Numbered from the stretch's first letter, positions 7,000-16,260 are shown. The stretch is 42,179 nucleotides of DNA from JANRKG01 sp033763635 (GCA_033763635.1 JANRKG010000247.1:1-42179); one strand, 5' to 3'. Translations and numbers: made by a program. The notes: a model not told the origin generated them from the letters alone.

Positions 7000-8520
7000 A
7001 TGTCTTTGCCTCGATTTTTAACCCTGGTTATTGGCTTAAGCCTCATTTTGGGGTTAATGATCTGGCTGATTGATTCCCTTTACCGTCTTTCGAGTCTTTG
7101 CGCGGCTTCCCCGTTTCTGTGCAATCTTGTGTTGTTGTTGCTGATTGCACTGCTAGCGGTTCTCGTGGGCGCTTTCTTCTACTATTTCTTTATCCTGCCC
7201 CAGGCGCGTAAACAGGGCCGAAACACCAAGAACCAGCCTCCGATCGCGATTCCAGAAGGAAAGGGGGAGGCCGCAGAGGAAACCTTGAAGGCAGTGCGGC
7301 AGCAGGTCGAGCGGATTCAGGACGAGGTGGCCCGTCAAGCCTTGCGGAATCGATCGCAGGAGATTGAGGCACAACTGGCGCGGGGCGAATTGCGCGTCGT
7401 CGTCTTTGGGACGGGTTCTGCTGGGAAAACATCGCTGGTGAATGCCATGCTGGGCCGGATGGCGGGACAGATCGGTGCCCCAATGGGGACGACGACGGTA
7501 GAGGCAACCTATTTATTAAAGTTTAAAGGGATTGAACGGCAAATTTTGATTACCGATACCCCCGGCATTTTGGAAGTGGGGGTAGCAGGGACGGAGCGGG
7601 AACAACAGGCCCGTCAACTGGCAACGGAGGCCAGCTTGTTGCTATTTGTCGTGGAGAATGATCTGCGCCAGTCGGAGTATGAACCTCTGCGGACCCTGGC
7701 GGATATTGGAAAGCGATCGATCCTGGTTTTCAACAAAACAGACCTCTATCCAGAATCCGATCGGGAACAGGTGTTGGCTCGGTTGCGGGAACGGGTGCAG
7801 TCCTTCATCGAGCCGTTAGATGTGGTGGCGATCACGGCTGATCCCCAGCCCGTGCAACTAGAGACAGGGGAGGTGATAACCCCCGAACCGGATATCCTGC
7901 CCTTGTTACGGCGGATGGCAGCGATTTTGCGACGGGAAGGGGAAGATCTGATCGCAGACAATATTCTGCTTCAGTTCCAACGCTTAGGGGAGGAAGCCCG
8001 CTATACCCTGGACCAGGAGCGGCGACGACAGGCGGAAAAAGTGGTGGAGCGATTTCAGTGGATTGGGGCGGGGGTGATTGCCGTTACGCCCCTTCCGGTG
8101 TTGGACATGCTGGCAACCGCTGCCGTGAACGCCCAGATGGTTGTAGAAATTGGGCGGGTCTATGGGTGTGAAATTAATGCAGAGCGGGGGCGAGAATTGG
8201 CTATTTCCCTGGCGAAAACTTTGGTGAGCCTGGGAGTCGTCAAAGGTGCCCTGGAACTGTTGACGATCGCCCTTCGCAGTAATCTGGGAACTTTGCTGGT
8301 GGGAAAAGCGATTCAGGGGGTCAGTGCGGCCTATCTCACCCGTATTGCCGGGAAGAGTTTCATTGAATACTTCCGAAATAATCAGGACTGGGGGGATGGT
8401 GGAATTACAGAAGTCGTTCAGCAGCAATTTCAACTGAATCGTAAAGATGAGTTCATCCGTGAATTCATCCAGGACGCGATTCGCCGAGTGGTGAACCCCC
8501 TCCCCCGTGATTCTCCGTAA
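7000..8520 (+). CDS. Membrane-anchored GTPase with C-terminal DUF697 domain
   Basis: 506 residues from the ATG at 7000; an in-frame TTG at 6988 would add four residues. Two N-terminal hydrophobic helices (around FLTLVIGLSLILGLMIWLI and LVLLLLIALLAVLVGAFF) anchor it in a membrane. A coiled-coil linker leads to an Era/Der-like G domain with G1 GTGSAGKTSLVNA, switch threonines in GTTTVEATYL, G3 DTPGI and G4 FNKTDLY. The C-terminal DUF697 region has helical, glycine/alanine-rich stretches (GAGVIAVTPLPVLDMLATAA; LVSLGVVKGALELLTIAL) that may also contact membrane. Such TM-GTPase-DUF697 proteins are common in cyanobacteria and chloroplast-related lineages, but no specific function is established to my knowledge. 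It is divergent from the kinase gene. Confidence 0.88.
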   Translation: MSLPRFLTLVIGLSLILGLMIWLIDSLYRLSSLCAASPFLCNLVLLLLIALLAVLVGAFFYYFFILPQARKQGRNTKNQPPIAIPEGKGEAAEETLKAVRQQVERIQDEVARQALRNRSQEIEAQLARGELRVVVFGTGSAGKTSLVNAMLGRMAGQIGAPMGTTTVEATYLLKFKGIERQILITDTPGILEVGVAGTEREQQARQLATEASLLLFVVENDLRQSEYEPLRTLADIGKRSILVFNKTDLYPESDREQVLARLRERVQSFIEPLDVVAITADPQPVQLETGEVITPEPDILPLLRRMAAILRREGEDLIADNILLQFQRLGEEARYTLDQERRRQAEKVVERFQWIGAGVIAVTPLPVLDMLATAAVNAQMVVEIGRVYGCEINAERGRELAISLAKTLVSLGVVKGALELLTIALRSNLGTLLVGKAIQGVSAAYLTRIAGKSFIEYFRNNQDWGDGGITEVVQQQFQLNRKDEFIREFIQDAIRRVVNPLPRDSP

Positions 8521-8640
8521 AGATTTGATTCAGAAGTGCTGGAATTGAATCAATCCTTGGACTTAGGGGAATAAAAGAATTAAGCCTCAATTTGTATTCG
8601 AGGCTACGGGAACCCGCTCTATCGATCTGAGGACACCTGT

Positions 8641-9525
8641 ATGGCTAGCACAGAGCATCTTGCCCTCCTGAAAGAGGGAGTCGCAACCTGGAATGGGTGG
8701 CGGGCTGCCAACCCAGAAGTTAAGCCGGATTTACGAGAAGCGAACCTTAGCCGTGTAAATCTGCGGGGCTACGATTTTCATGAGGCCGACTTTTACCGGG
8801 CTAATCTGCGGGAAACGATTCTCTATGAAGCCAACTTGAGCCGTGCGACCCTCTACAAAGCTGATCTGTGTATGGCAAACCTGTGTCGCGCGGATTTGAG
8901 TGAGGTGGATCTCTACCATGCGAACCTTTATACCGCTGTCCTGATGGAGACGAATCTGCGGGAAGCCACCCTCTACAAAGCAGATATGCGAGAAGCCACC
9001 CTCTATAAAGCCGATTTACGGGAGGCCACACTCCACCAGGCGGACTTGCGCCACGCCAGTTTAGAAGGAGCCAATCTCATTGGCACAACCTTTTACATGG
9101 CGAACCTGGCCTATGCCAACTTAATGCGGGCCAACTTCTGTATGTCGAATTTAGTGGGGAGTAACCTCTATCGGGCGAACCTGCGGATGTGCAATATGGT
9201 AGGGGTGAACCTGTACAAAGCGGTTCTGAAAGAGGCCAATTTGTACAAAGCTGATTTGCGGGAAGCGATCGGCAGTATGGCAGACTTTACCCATGCCAAT
9301 TTGCGCGAAGCCAATCTATCAATGGCAAACCTGATCCACGCTAATCTCAGTCAAGCGGTATTAACGGGCAGTAATTTGGAGATGGCGAATCTGTGGGATG
9401 CTGACTATGCAGGAGCGGTATTCTCACGGGACATGGGGATGATCCCGGAGGCTCTGCGGGTGATGGTTCGATCGCTTCCCCAGGCAGAAAATACCGTCCC
9501 TTTCACGCAAGAACTTCTAGCTTAG
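8641..9525 (+). CDS. Pentapeptide-repeat protein
   Basis: 294-residue protein. A short helical cap (LLKEGVATWNGWRAANPEVK) is followed, from about residue 28 to 250, by roughly 40 A(D/N)LxX repeats that should form a right-handed quadrilateral beta-helix. The repeats are rich in YKADLREA-type units. At DNA level three consecutive 30-bp units (8962-8991, 8992-9021, 9022-9051) remain very similar, indicating recent internal duplication. The C-terminal 40 residues are non-repetitive. There is no signal peptide, so it is probably cytoplasmic. Cyanobacteria have many such proteins and most have unknown roles; a gyrase-protecting (Qnr-like) or scaffold role cannot be decided here. Its last 9 bp overlap the convergent small gene. 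Confidence 0.92.
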   Translation: MASTEHLALLKEGVATWNGWRAANPEVKPDLREANLSRVNLRGYDFHEADFYRANLRETILYEANLSRATLYKADLCMANLCRADLSEVDLYHANLYTAVLMETNLREATLYKADMREATLYKADLREATLHQADLRHASLEGANLIGTTFYMANLAYANLMRANFCMSNLVGSNLYRANLRMCNMVGVNLYKAVLKEANLYKADLREAIGSMADFTHANLREANLSMANLIHANLSQAVLTGSNLEMANLWDADYAGAVFSRDMGMIPEALRVMVRSLPQAENTVPFTQELLA

Positions 9526-9714
9526 GAAACCCACGGGAAAAGTTGTCCCTGGGTGATTAGCAATGAGGTGCAGCAGGGACAGAACGGGAAGTTGCCCAAT
9601 CGGAGCGGGAATCATATCGCGAGAATCGAGGAATTGCACGATCGCCAGGTAAGCGATGCCCAGAATTAACGAGAGCACTCCCGTGACGATCGCAATCAGT
9701 TTAGAACGGTCCAT
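9517..9714 (-). CDS. Small single-span membrane protein (MDRSKL type)
   Basis: 65-residue protein of unknown function. The ATG at 9712-9714 starts MDRSKLIAIVTGVLSLILG, a single hydrophobic helix continuing to about residue 27, followed by a short soluble tail. The upstream extension to 9852 has a basic, non-conserved translation with no convincing start and is not included. Similar short MxRSKLIA-type membrane proteins occur widely in cyanobacteria, from general recollection. The 3' end overlaps the pentapeptide gene by 9 bp, and the C-terminal part beyond about residue 40 may be poorly conserved. It is divergent from the ABC ATPase gene. Confidence 0.65.
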   Translation of the reverse strand: MDRSKLIAIVTGVLSLILGIAYLAIVQFLDSRDMIPAPIGQLPVLSLLHLIANHPGTTFPVGFLS

Positions 9715-9857
9715 AGTTTGCTCCAATTCCAGAACATACAGGTAGAATCCAGAATTCAGAAGGCAGAATAGAAATAATATTCTGGTTACTCTTTTTCTTT
9801 CCCTTTTAGTATTGTGCCTTGAGATTTCCTTGCCTGCTCTGTGAATTGACATTGTAA

Positions 9858-10844
9858 ATGGACATGGACTCTGTTACCGAATTGCCCCTTGATCCAACTC
9901 AAATCGAACGGCCTGTTGTGGTCCAGACTCAGGATCTTAAGAAGGTCTATCGAACGGGGTTCTGGTTTCATCAACGCACGGTTTCCCTGAAAAATTTTTC
10001 CCTGACGGTGTTTCAGGGGGAAACTTTTGGGCTGCTAGGGCCAAATGGTGCGGGAAAAACTACCCTCCTCAAAACCTTACTGGGAATTGTGAAACCCACT
10101 TCGGGGCAGGGCACATTGATGGGAAAACCCCTGGGCGATCGGGCGGTGCGGGAGCGAATTGGCTATCTGCCTGAAAATGCCTACTTTTATGACTATTTGA
10201 CAGGTTGGGAACTGCTGCAATACACGGCTGGTCTTTTTCGGATTCCGGCCTCAGAGCAGCGCCGACGCATTCCCGCCTTGTTAGATCTGGTGGGCTTGCC
10301 TCAAGCGGTGGCGCGCAAGAAGCAATTGCGTCAGTATTCCAAAGGGATGTTGCAGCGAATTGGATTGGCCCAGGCCATTATCAATGATCCAGAATTGGTG
10401 TTTCTGGATGAACCGATGTCCGGGTTGGACCCAATGGGCCGTTACCAGATCCGGGAAATTATCCTGTCCTTAAAGCAGCAGGGCAAAACCATTTTCTTCA
10501 ATAGCCATGTGTTGTCCGACGTAGAGCAGATTTGCGATCGGGTGGCGATTTTGGCTCAAGGAGAACTGGTCTGTGTTGGATCTTTGCATGAATTACTGGG
10601 GGACACGGATACGTATCAGGTCAAGGTCCGGGGCGGCAATCCCGAAATTCTCAAAAAGCGGCTCTCCCATCTGACTTTTCAGGATGGGTGCTGGCAGGGG
10701 CACTTAATGGGCAGCCCTCAGGATTTCCTTGCGAGTTTGCGGTTGATTGATGCCCAGTTAATTTCGATGGAATTGGCCCGCCCATCCCTGGAGGAATTCT
10801 TTGTGCAACAGTTGCGCGATCGGGGAATTTATTCCAGTCATTAA
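9858..10844 (+). CDS. ABC transporter ATP-binding protein (ABC-2/CcmA type)
   Basis: 328-residue ATPase subunit. Walker A is GPNGAGKTT (about residue 60), the signature is YSKGMLQRIGLAQAI, Walker B is LVFLDEPMSGLDP, and the H-loop lies in NSHVLSDVEQICDR. The C-terminal 90 residues resemble the extension found in ABC-2 type exporters (multidrug, gliding or polysaccharide systems). No permease gene is adjacent: the downstream region is a repeat element and then an opposite-strand gene, so its partner is elsewhere. ATG codons at 9858 and 9864 are both possible. The substrate cannot be named from sequence. Confidence 0.88.
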   Translation: MDMDSVTELPLDPTQIERPVVVQTQDLKKVYRTGFWFHQRTVSLKNFSLTVFQGETFGLLGPNGAGKTTLLKTLLGIVKPTSGQGTLMGKPLGDRAVRERIGYLPENAYFYDYLTGWELLQYTAGLFRIPASEQRRRIPALLDLVGLPQAVARKKQLRQYSKGMLQRIGLAQAIINDPELVFLDEPMSGLDPMGRYQIREIILSLKQQGKTIFFNSHVLSDVEQICDRVAILAQGELVCVGSLHELLGDTDTYQVKVRGGNPEILKKRLSHLTFQDGCWQGHLMGSPQDFLASLRLIDAQLISMELARPSLEEFFVQQLRDRGIYSSH

Positions 10845-10888
10845 GGAACGTGAATTCGGGATAACGATTGGGAAAACACCCTGACTTT

Positions 10889-11013
10889 AATCCCCTCCTG
10901 GGAGGGGTGGCCGTAGGCCGGGGCGGGTTAGGGGACTCAGCAGTAGATGACAGGCTGAATCAGGTTGCTCTAGCGATCACCAAACCCACCCCTGCCCCTC
11001 CCAGGAGGGGATT
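10889..11013. repeat. 125-bp MITE/REP-like element with long terminal inverted repeats
   Basis: The 19-bp ends 10889-10907 and 10995-11013 are perfect reverse complements (ATCCCCTCCTGGGAGGGG core). Pairing continues inward with GGGGCGGGTT against AACCCACCCC after a left-arm insertion that itself forms a small hairpin (GGCC-GTA-GGCC, 10909-10919). The terminal CCCCTCC/GGAGGGG is also self-complementary. No coding capacity. It lies in the 268-bp spacer between the ABC ATPase stop and the convergent CorC-type gene and may act as a bidirectional terminator. The pattern matches a repeat seen widely in cyanobacterial intergenic DNA. Confidence 0.8.
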
Positions 11014-11112
11014 GTTGAAGGGTAGGTTGGGGTGCTTAACCCGAACTCACGTTCAGTCGGTGACCGGATGGGGAAATGGGTCGCACGTAGAAATCGGTTT
11101 ATTCGTTTATTT

Positions 11113-12459
11113 TTATTCGTTGGAATCGCCTGTGGATGCGAATGGAGAAGGGGTTGTAGCTTGTTTAGGTAGAACAGATACCAATACTTTGTCTACGCGA
11201 TTGCCGTCCATATCCATCACTTCAAACCGAAAGCGCTGCCACTCGAAGTAATCAGCGGCAACGGGGATACGTCCCAAATGCATCACAACAAACCCAGCCA
11301 GGGTGTGATAACTTCCCCGTTCTTCGCCAGGAATTTCTTCAATTTCCAACACTTCTTTAAAGTCATCCACAGGCATCATGCCATCCAACAGCCAGGAGCC
11401 ATCTTCCCGTTGAATCGCCTGGGCTTCCTCCTCATTGATACTGGGCATATCACCGATGATGGCCTGTAGGATATCATCCAGGGTGACGAGACCCTGAATT
11501 ACTCCGTACTCGTCCACGACTAACCCAATATGGGTTCCAGACTGTTTAAAGGACTCCAGAATTTTGAGGGCACGGGTGCTTTCGGGAATGAAGAGGGGAG
11601 GTTGAACAGAAGCCACCAGATCGATCGGTTGCCCTGCCAGCATCCGAGTCAAGAGGTTATTCACATGAATCACTCCCAGCATCGTATCGAGATCGCCCTG
11701 GCAGACGGGAAATCGGGAGTGGCCCGACTCGACAATTAACTGCCGATTTTCCTCCAGTGAGTCTTCCACATCCAGCCAGACGATATCGGGGCGGGGAGTC
11801 ATGAGGGAGCCAACCCGACGATCGCCCAGACGAAAGACCCGTTCTACCATGTCCTGCTCGGCTTCCTCAAAGGTTCCGGCTTCAGTTCCCTGTTGCAGCA
11901 GCACTTTAATTTCTTCCTCTGTTACTTCTGGATCACTGGAAGGCGTGACCCCCAGTAAGCGCAGCATGAGTTCTGTCGAGGAAGAAAGAAGATGGACGAC
12001 GGGAGAGGTGGCTTGGGCCAGCATCCGCATTGGGATGGCAATGCTTGCCGCAATGTTTTCGGGGCTGTTCATGGCGAGGCGCTTAGGCACCAGTTCACCC
12101 ACAATCAATTGAAAATAGGTGATGAGCAGAACCACGGACACCAGACCGAAAAGGTCACTGTAGGGGGCAATCAGCGGGATGGACTTTAAAAATCTGGAAG
12201 CTGATTGGGCAAGAGTTGCACCCCCAAAGGCCCCGGCAAGAATCCCAATCAGGCTAATCCCAACCTGGACGGTCGAGAGAAATTGGGTGGGGGAGTTCGC
12301 TAGCTCCAGAGCTGCCTTTGCTTTGTTGTTCCCCTTATTCGCGAGTTGCTGCAAACGGGCTTTGCGGGAGGAAACCACTGCAATTTCAGACATCGCAAGC
12401 AGCCCATTCGCAATAATCAGCAGAACAACGATCAATATTTCAATGGCTAAAGAGGACAT
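11113..12459 (-). CDS. CNNM/CorC (HlyC) family membrane protein with CBS domains
   Basis: 448 residues. Residues 1-190 form a DUF21/CNNM transmembrane domain (opening helix LAIEILIVVLLIIANGLLAM, later LFGLVSVVLLITYFQLIVG). A pair of CBS domains (about 210-335; signature MTPRPDIVWLD and VVDEYGVIQGLVTLDDIL) and a C-terminal CorC_HlyC domain (about 345-430; DGMMPVDDFKEVLEIEEIPG) follow. The architecture is that of YhdP/MpfA-type Mg2+ or Co2+ efflux-related proteins, so a magnesium homeostasis role is likely; the haemolysin name is historical. Length is normal. It is convergent with the ABC ATPase gene and divergent from mfd. Confidence 0.92.
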   Translation of the reverse strand: MSSLAIEILIVVLLIIANGLLAMSEIAVVSSRKARLQQLANKGNNKAKAALELANSPTQFLSTVQVGISLIGILAGAFGGATLAQSASRFLKSIPLIAPYSDLFGLVSVVLLITYFQLIVGELVPKRLAMNSPENIAASIAIPMRMLAQATSPVVHLLSSSTELMLRLLGVTPSSDPEVTEEEIKVLLQQGTEAGTFEEAEQDMVERVFRLGDRRVGSLMTPRPDIVWLDVEDSLEENRQLIVESGHSRFPVCQGDLDTMLGVIHVNNLLTRMLAGQPIDLVASVQPPLFIPESTRALKILESFKQSGTHIGLVVDEYGVIQGLVTLDDILQAIIGDMPSINEEEAQAIQREDGSWLLDGMMPVDDFKEVLEIEEIPGEERGSYHTLAGFVVMHLGRIPVAADYFEWQRFRFEVMDMDGNRVDKVLVSVLPKQATTPSPFASTGDSNE

Positions 12460-12732
12460 CCCTGGAGTTTGCCTGCTGCTTGTAACACCAACAAAAGTAA
12501 AAGACGAAGGTTCTCACCCGCTCCACTAGTAGGTGGGCTGATTTAACCTCCAATCTAATCTATTATCAAGTTTCCCTGCATCAATGCAAAGTTCCAGGGA
12601 CACATTTCATGAATCACCCCTCTGTCTTTCGATAGACTGCGACCAACCTTCTCAAAAACAGCCTTTTAGAATAGGGAAGGGAGATAAACGGCAAACTCCC
12701 GCAGTATTCCTGCCTCTGATTCAGTGTTGGCT
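12460..12732. other. Divergent intergenic region between the CorC-type gene and mfd
   Basis: About 270 bp with no convincing gene. Small symmetries are visible: TCCCTG (12573-12578) with CAGGGA (12595-12600), and TGCA-TCAA-TGCA (12577-12588). Promoters for both flanking genes must lie here, but no strong hexamers stand out. Confidence 0.4.
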
Positions 12733-15700
12733 ATGGTTTTTTCTTCTCTGGTACGTTTCCTGGGCCGATCGCCCCTCACGACTGAACTGCTGACGAAACT
12801 CAATCAGCAGCAATTTTTAAGATTGAGTGGCCTGTCTCGTCTGGCAAAAGGGCTGGTCGCTTCAACCCTGGCCCAGAACGGGCAGCGGCCCCTCTTGCTC
12901 ATTACCGCAACGCTGGAGGAAGCCAGCCGATGGGCGGCCCAACTAGAGGCGATGGGATGGTCTACAGTCTATTTCTATCCCACCTCAGAAGCCTCTCCCT
13001 ATGAACCCTTCGACCCCGAATCAGAACTCTTGTGGGGGCAGATGCAGGTGCTTGCCGATTTGGTTCAGTATTTGACAGGCGGGGAGGGTAAGCCAGCAGA
13101 ATCAGGAGATGGAGCATCCGATCGCCGCACCAGTCGGGTCATCATCACGACAGAACGCGCCCTGCAACCCCACCTTCCCCCCATTGAAGCCTTTCGCCCC
13201 TTCTGCCTGACTTTGAACCGGGGCATGGAGTTAAACCTGAGTACCCTGGGGAATGAACTGGCCCGTTTGGGGTACGAACGGGTGAATTTGGTAGAAACGG
13301 AAGGCCAGTGGAGCCGTCGCGGAGACATTATTGATGTGTTTCCAGTCGCGTCTGAACTGCCTGTGCGCCTGGAACTGTTTGGGGATGAACTGGATCAGAT
13401 TCGTGAATTTGATCCCTCCACCCAACGGTCCCTCGACAAGATTGAACGGTTGGTGCTGACTCCCACCCACTATGGAGCGATCGTGCTTCCAACATTGACG
13501 GGCGATCGGGCAGCCCAGGTACGAGGCTCCCTTTCCCCAGAAGATCAGGAAAAATTTGATCAGGGGCAGTCTCCAGAAGGGATTCGGCGGTTTCTGGGGG
13601 TGGCCTATCCCCAACCCGCCTCCCTGCTGGATTATTTGCCCGATGACACCCTGGTGGCGATCGATGAGCCGGAGCAATGTCAGGCTCATGGCGATCGGTG
13701 GTTTGAGCATGTTGAGGAGCAATGGCGGGAGGTGGGATCGGGGTTGCCCAAAATCCATCGCTCCGTCGCAGACTCCTTCACGGCCCTGGAAGCATTCGAT
13801 CGTCTCCATTTATCGGAACTGGCGGAAGCGACGGGGGGCGGGGTGAACCTGGCAGGGCGATCGGTGCCTGCGATTCCCCATCAGTTTGGTCGGCTGGCCC
13901 AAACCCTCCGGGAGGAGCGGGATCGGGGCTTTTCGATCTGGCTGGTGTCGGCCCAACCGTCGCGATCGGTGTCTCTGCTTCAGGAGCATGACTGTCCGGC
14001 CCAGTTCATTCCCAATCCCCGCGATTTTCTAGCGATCGACAAACTCCAGTCCCAGAAAACTCCAGTGGCTCTCAAGTATTCTGGTCTGGCGGAACTGGAA
14101 GGATTTATTCTGCCGACATTTCGCATCGTGTTAGTGACCGATCGCGAGTTTTTCGGACAACATTCCCTCGCTAGCCCCAGTTATGTGCGGAAGCGTCGGC
14201 GAGCGGCTTCCAAGCAGGTAGACCCCAATAAACTGCGCCTGGGGGATTTTGTGGTTCACAAGAATCACGGGATTGGGCGGTTTCTCAAGCTGGAAAGCCT
14301 GACGGTGAATAACGAAACCCGGGACTATCTGGTGTTGCAATACGCCGATGGCCTGTTGCGGGTGGCGGCGGATCAAGTGGGATCGCTCTCCCGGTTCCGT
14401 GGGATGGGGGATAGCGCCCCCGAACTCAACAAGATGTCCAGCAAAGCCTGGGAGAAGACAAAGAGCAAAGTCCGCAAGGCAGTGAAGAAGCTGGCGGTGG
14501 ATTTGCTGCAACTCTATGCCCAACGTGCCCAGCAGGAAGGCTACACCTATCCAATCGATACTCCCTGGCAGGAGGAAATGGAGGGATCGTTCCCGTACCA
14601 GCCCACGCCGGATCAACTCAAAGCAGTGCAGGATGTGAAGCGAGATATGGAAAATTCTCGCCCAATGGATCGTCTGGTCTGTGGAGATGTGGGCTTTGGC
14701 AAAACGGAAGTGGCGATTCGGGCCATCTTCAAAGCGGTGACAGCGGGCAAACAGGTGGCGCTGTTGGCTCCCACAACGATTTTGACCCAACAGCACTATC
14801 ACACCCTCAAAGAACGATTTGCCCCCTATCCCATTCAGGTGGGTCTCCTGAACCGCTTCCGCACGGCTGAAGAACGGCGGGACATTCTGCAACGCCTGAC
14901 TACCGGGGAATTGGATATTGTGGTGGGCACCCATCAACTGTTGAGTAAAGAGGTGCGGTTCCGGGATCTGGGCTTGCTGGTGGTAGACGAAGAACAACGA
15001 TTTGGGGTGAATCAGAAAGAGAAAATCAAGACTCTGAAAACCCAGGTGGATGTATTGACCCTGAGTGCAACTCCCATTCCCCGGACCCTATACATGGCCC
15101 TTTCTGGGGTACGGGAAATGAGCCTGATTACCACGCCGCCCCCCTCTCGTCGTCCCATTAAGACCCACCTGGCAGCCTACGACCCCGAACTGGTCCGAAC
15201 GGCCATTCGCCAGGAACTCGATCGCGGTGGGCAGGTTTTCTACGTCGTACCGCGTGTGGAGGGGATTGAGGAGATTTCCGCCCGCATTCGAGAGATGATC
15301 CCGACGGCACGATTGGCGATCGCTCATGGGCAAATGCCAGAGGCAGAACTGGAATCGACCATGCTCACCTTTAGCAATGGGGATGCAGAAGTTCTGCTCT
15401 GTACCACCATTATTGAGTCAGGGTTGGACATTCCCCGTGTCAACACCATCCTGATCGAAGATGCCCAAAAATTTGGTCTGGCCCAGCTTTACCAGTTGCG
15501 GGGTCGGGTGGGTCGGGCCGGAATCCAGGCCCATGCATGGCTCTTCTACCCCCGTAAAGAAAGCTTGTCCGATGCGGCCCGTCAACGACTCCGGGCGATT
15601 CAGGAATTCACGCAACTGGGATCAGGCTATCAACTCGCGATGCGGGACATGGAAATTCGGGGGGTGGGCAACCTGTTAGGGGCCGAACAGTCCGGACAAA

Positions 15701-16260
15701 TGGATGCGATCGGCTTTGATCTGTATATGGAAATGCTGGAGGAATCGATCCGCGAAATCCGAGGTCAGGAAATTCCCCAGGTGGACGACACCCAGATCGA
15801 CCTCAACCTCACGGCTTTCATTCCTGCCGACTACATCCCAGACCTTGATCAGAAAATGACAGCATACCGGGCTGTTGCTGCTGCGAATTCCCGGTCGGAA
15901 CTCACCCAGATTTCTGCCGATTGGAGCGATCGGTATGGTCCCATTCCCCCCGCTGCTCTGCAACTGGTTCGGGTCGTGGAACTCAAGCAAATTGCTCGGA
16001 AGCTGGGCTTCTCCCGCATTAAGCCGGAAGGCAAGCAGCATGTGATTCTGGAAACTCCAATGGAGGAACCCGCCTGGAATCTGCTGAAAGAAAAACTTGC
16101 CACCCAACTTCAGTCTCGCTTTGTTTACTCCCCCGGCAAAGTGACGGTACGGGGGTTAGGGGCTGTCAGTGCTGAACGCCAGCTTGAAAGCCTGATCGAC
16201 TGGCTGGGGTTGCTGCAAGGGGCGTTGGCTGAAGCACCGCAACTGGTGGGATCAAGCTAG
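12733..16260 (+). CDS. mfd: Transcription-repair coupling factor Mfd
   Basis: About 1175-residue SF2 translocase that displaces RNA polymerase stalled at DNA lesions and recruits UvrA. ATG at 12733 is preferred; a GTG at 12724 would add three residues. In order: the UvrB-like D1/D2 region (ELLTKLNQQQFLRLSGL; VNLVETEGQWSRRGDIIDVF), the RNA-polymerase-interacting CarD-like domain (LRLGDFVVHKNHGIGRF), the translocase with Walker A GDVGFGKTEVAIRA and DEEQ box VVDEEQRFG, motif III LSATPIPRTL and motif VI QLRGRVGRAG, then the C-terminal autoinhibitory D7. Length matches the family. Its stop codon overlaps the stop of the opposite-strand MscS gene within a shared CTAG. Confidence 0.97.
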   Translation: MVFSSLVRFLGRSPLTTELLTKLNQQQFLRLSGLSRLAKGLVASTLAQNGQRPLLLITATLEEASRWAAQLEAMGWSTVYFYPTSEASPYEPFDPESELLWGQMQVLADLVQYLTGGEGKPAESGDGASDRRTSRVIITTERALQPHLPPIEAFRPFCLTLNRGMELNLSTLGNELARLGYERVNLVETEGQWSRRGDIIDVFPVASELPVRLELFGDELDQIREFDPSTQRSLDKIERLVLTPTHYGAIVLPTLTGDRAAQVRGSLSPEDQEKFDQGQSPEGIRRFLGVAYPQPASLLDYLPDDTLVAIDEPEQCQAHGDRWFEHVEEQWREVGSGLPKIHRSVADSFTALEAFDRLHLSELAEATGGGVNLAGRSVPAIPHQFGRLAQTLREERDRGFSIWLVSAQPSRSVSLLQEHDCPAQFIPNPRDFLAIDKLQSQKTPVALKYSGLAELEGFILPTFRIVLVTDREFFGQHSLASPSYVRKRRRAASKQVDPNKLRLGDFVVHKNHGIGRFLKLESLTVNNETRDYLVLQYADGLLRVAADQVGSLSRFRGMGDSAPELNKMSSKAWEKTKSKVRKAVKKLAVDLLQLYAQRAQQEGYTYPIDTPWQEEMEGSFPYQPTPDQLKAVQDVKRDMENSRPMDRLVCGDVGFGKTEVAIRAIFKAVTAGKQVALLAPTTILTQQHYHTLKERFAPYPIQVGLLNRFRTAEERRDILQRLTTGELDIVVGTHQLLSKEVRFRDLGLLVVDEEQRFGVNQKEKIKTLKTQVDVLTLSATPIPRTLYMALSGVREMSLITTPPPSRRPIKTHLAAYDPELVRTAIRQELDRGGQVFYVVPRVEGIEEISARIREMIPTARLAIAHGQMPEAELESTMLTFSNGDAEVLLCTTIIESGLDIPRVNTILIEDAQKFGLAQLYQLRGRVGRAGIQAHAWLFYPRKESLSDAARQRLRAIQEFTQLGSGYQLAMRDMEIRGVGNLLGAEQSGQMDAIGFDLYMEMLEESIREIRGQEIPQVDDTQIDLNLTAFIPADYIPDLDQKMTAYRAVAAANSRSELTQISADWSDRYGPIPPAALQLVRVVELKQIARKLGFSRIKPEGKQHVILETPMEEPAWNLLKEKLATQLQSRFVYSPGKVTVRGLGAVSAERQLESLIDWLGLLQGALAEAPQLVGSS

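Noticed and set aside
8521..8640. Possible tRNA in the spacer before the pentapeptide gene
   Set aside because: A short CCTC...GAGG pairing is present, but there is no cloverleaf, T-loop or acceptor stem.
9846..9851. TTGACA as a -35 box for the ABC ATPase gene
   Set aside because: It is only 6 bp before the ATG at 9858, leaving no room for a -10 box and transcription start.
9715..9852. N-terminal extension of the small membrane protein to 111 residues
   Set aside because: The extra part is basic and unconserved in style; the ATG at 9714 gives the expected MDRSKL start.
10868..11251. 127-codon plus-strand frame after the ABC ATPase gene
   Set aside because: It runs through the MITE/REP-like element and into the antisense of the CorC-type gene; low-complexity product.
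14131..14997. 288-codon open frame on the minus strand inside mfd
   Set aside because: It lies antisense to conserved helicase motifs of mfd, and its translation has no recognisable domain; it is a shadow of codon bias.
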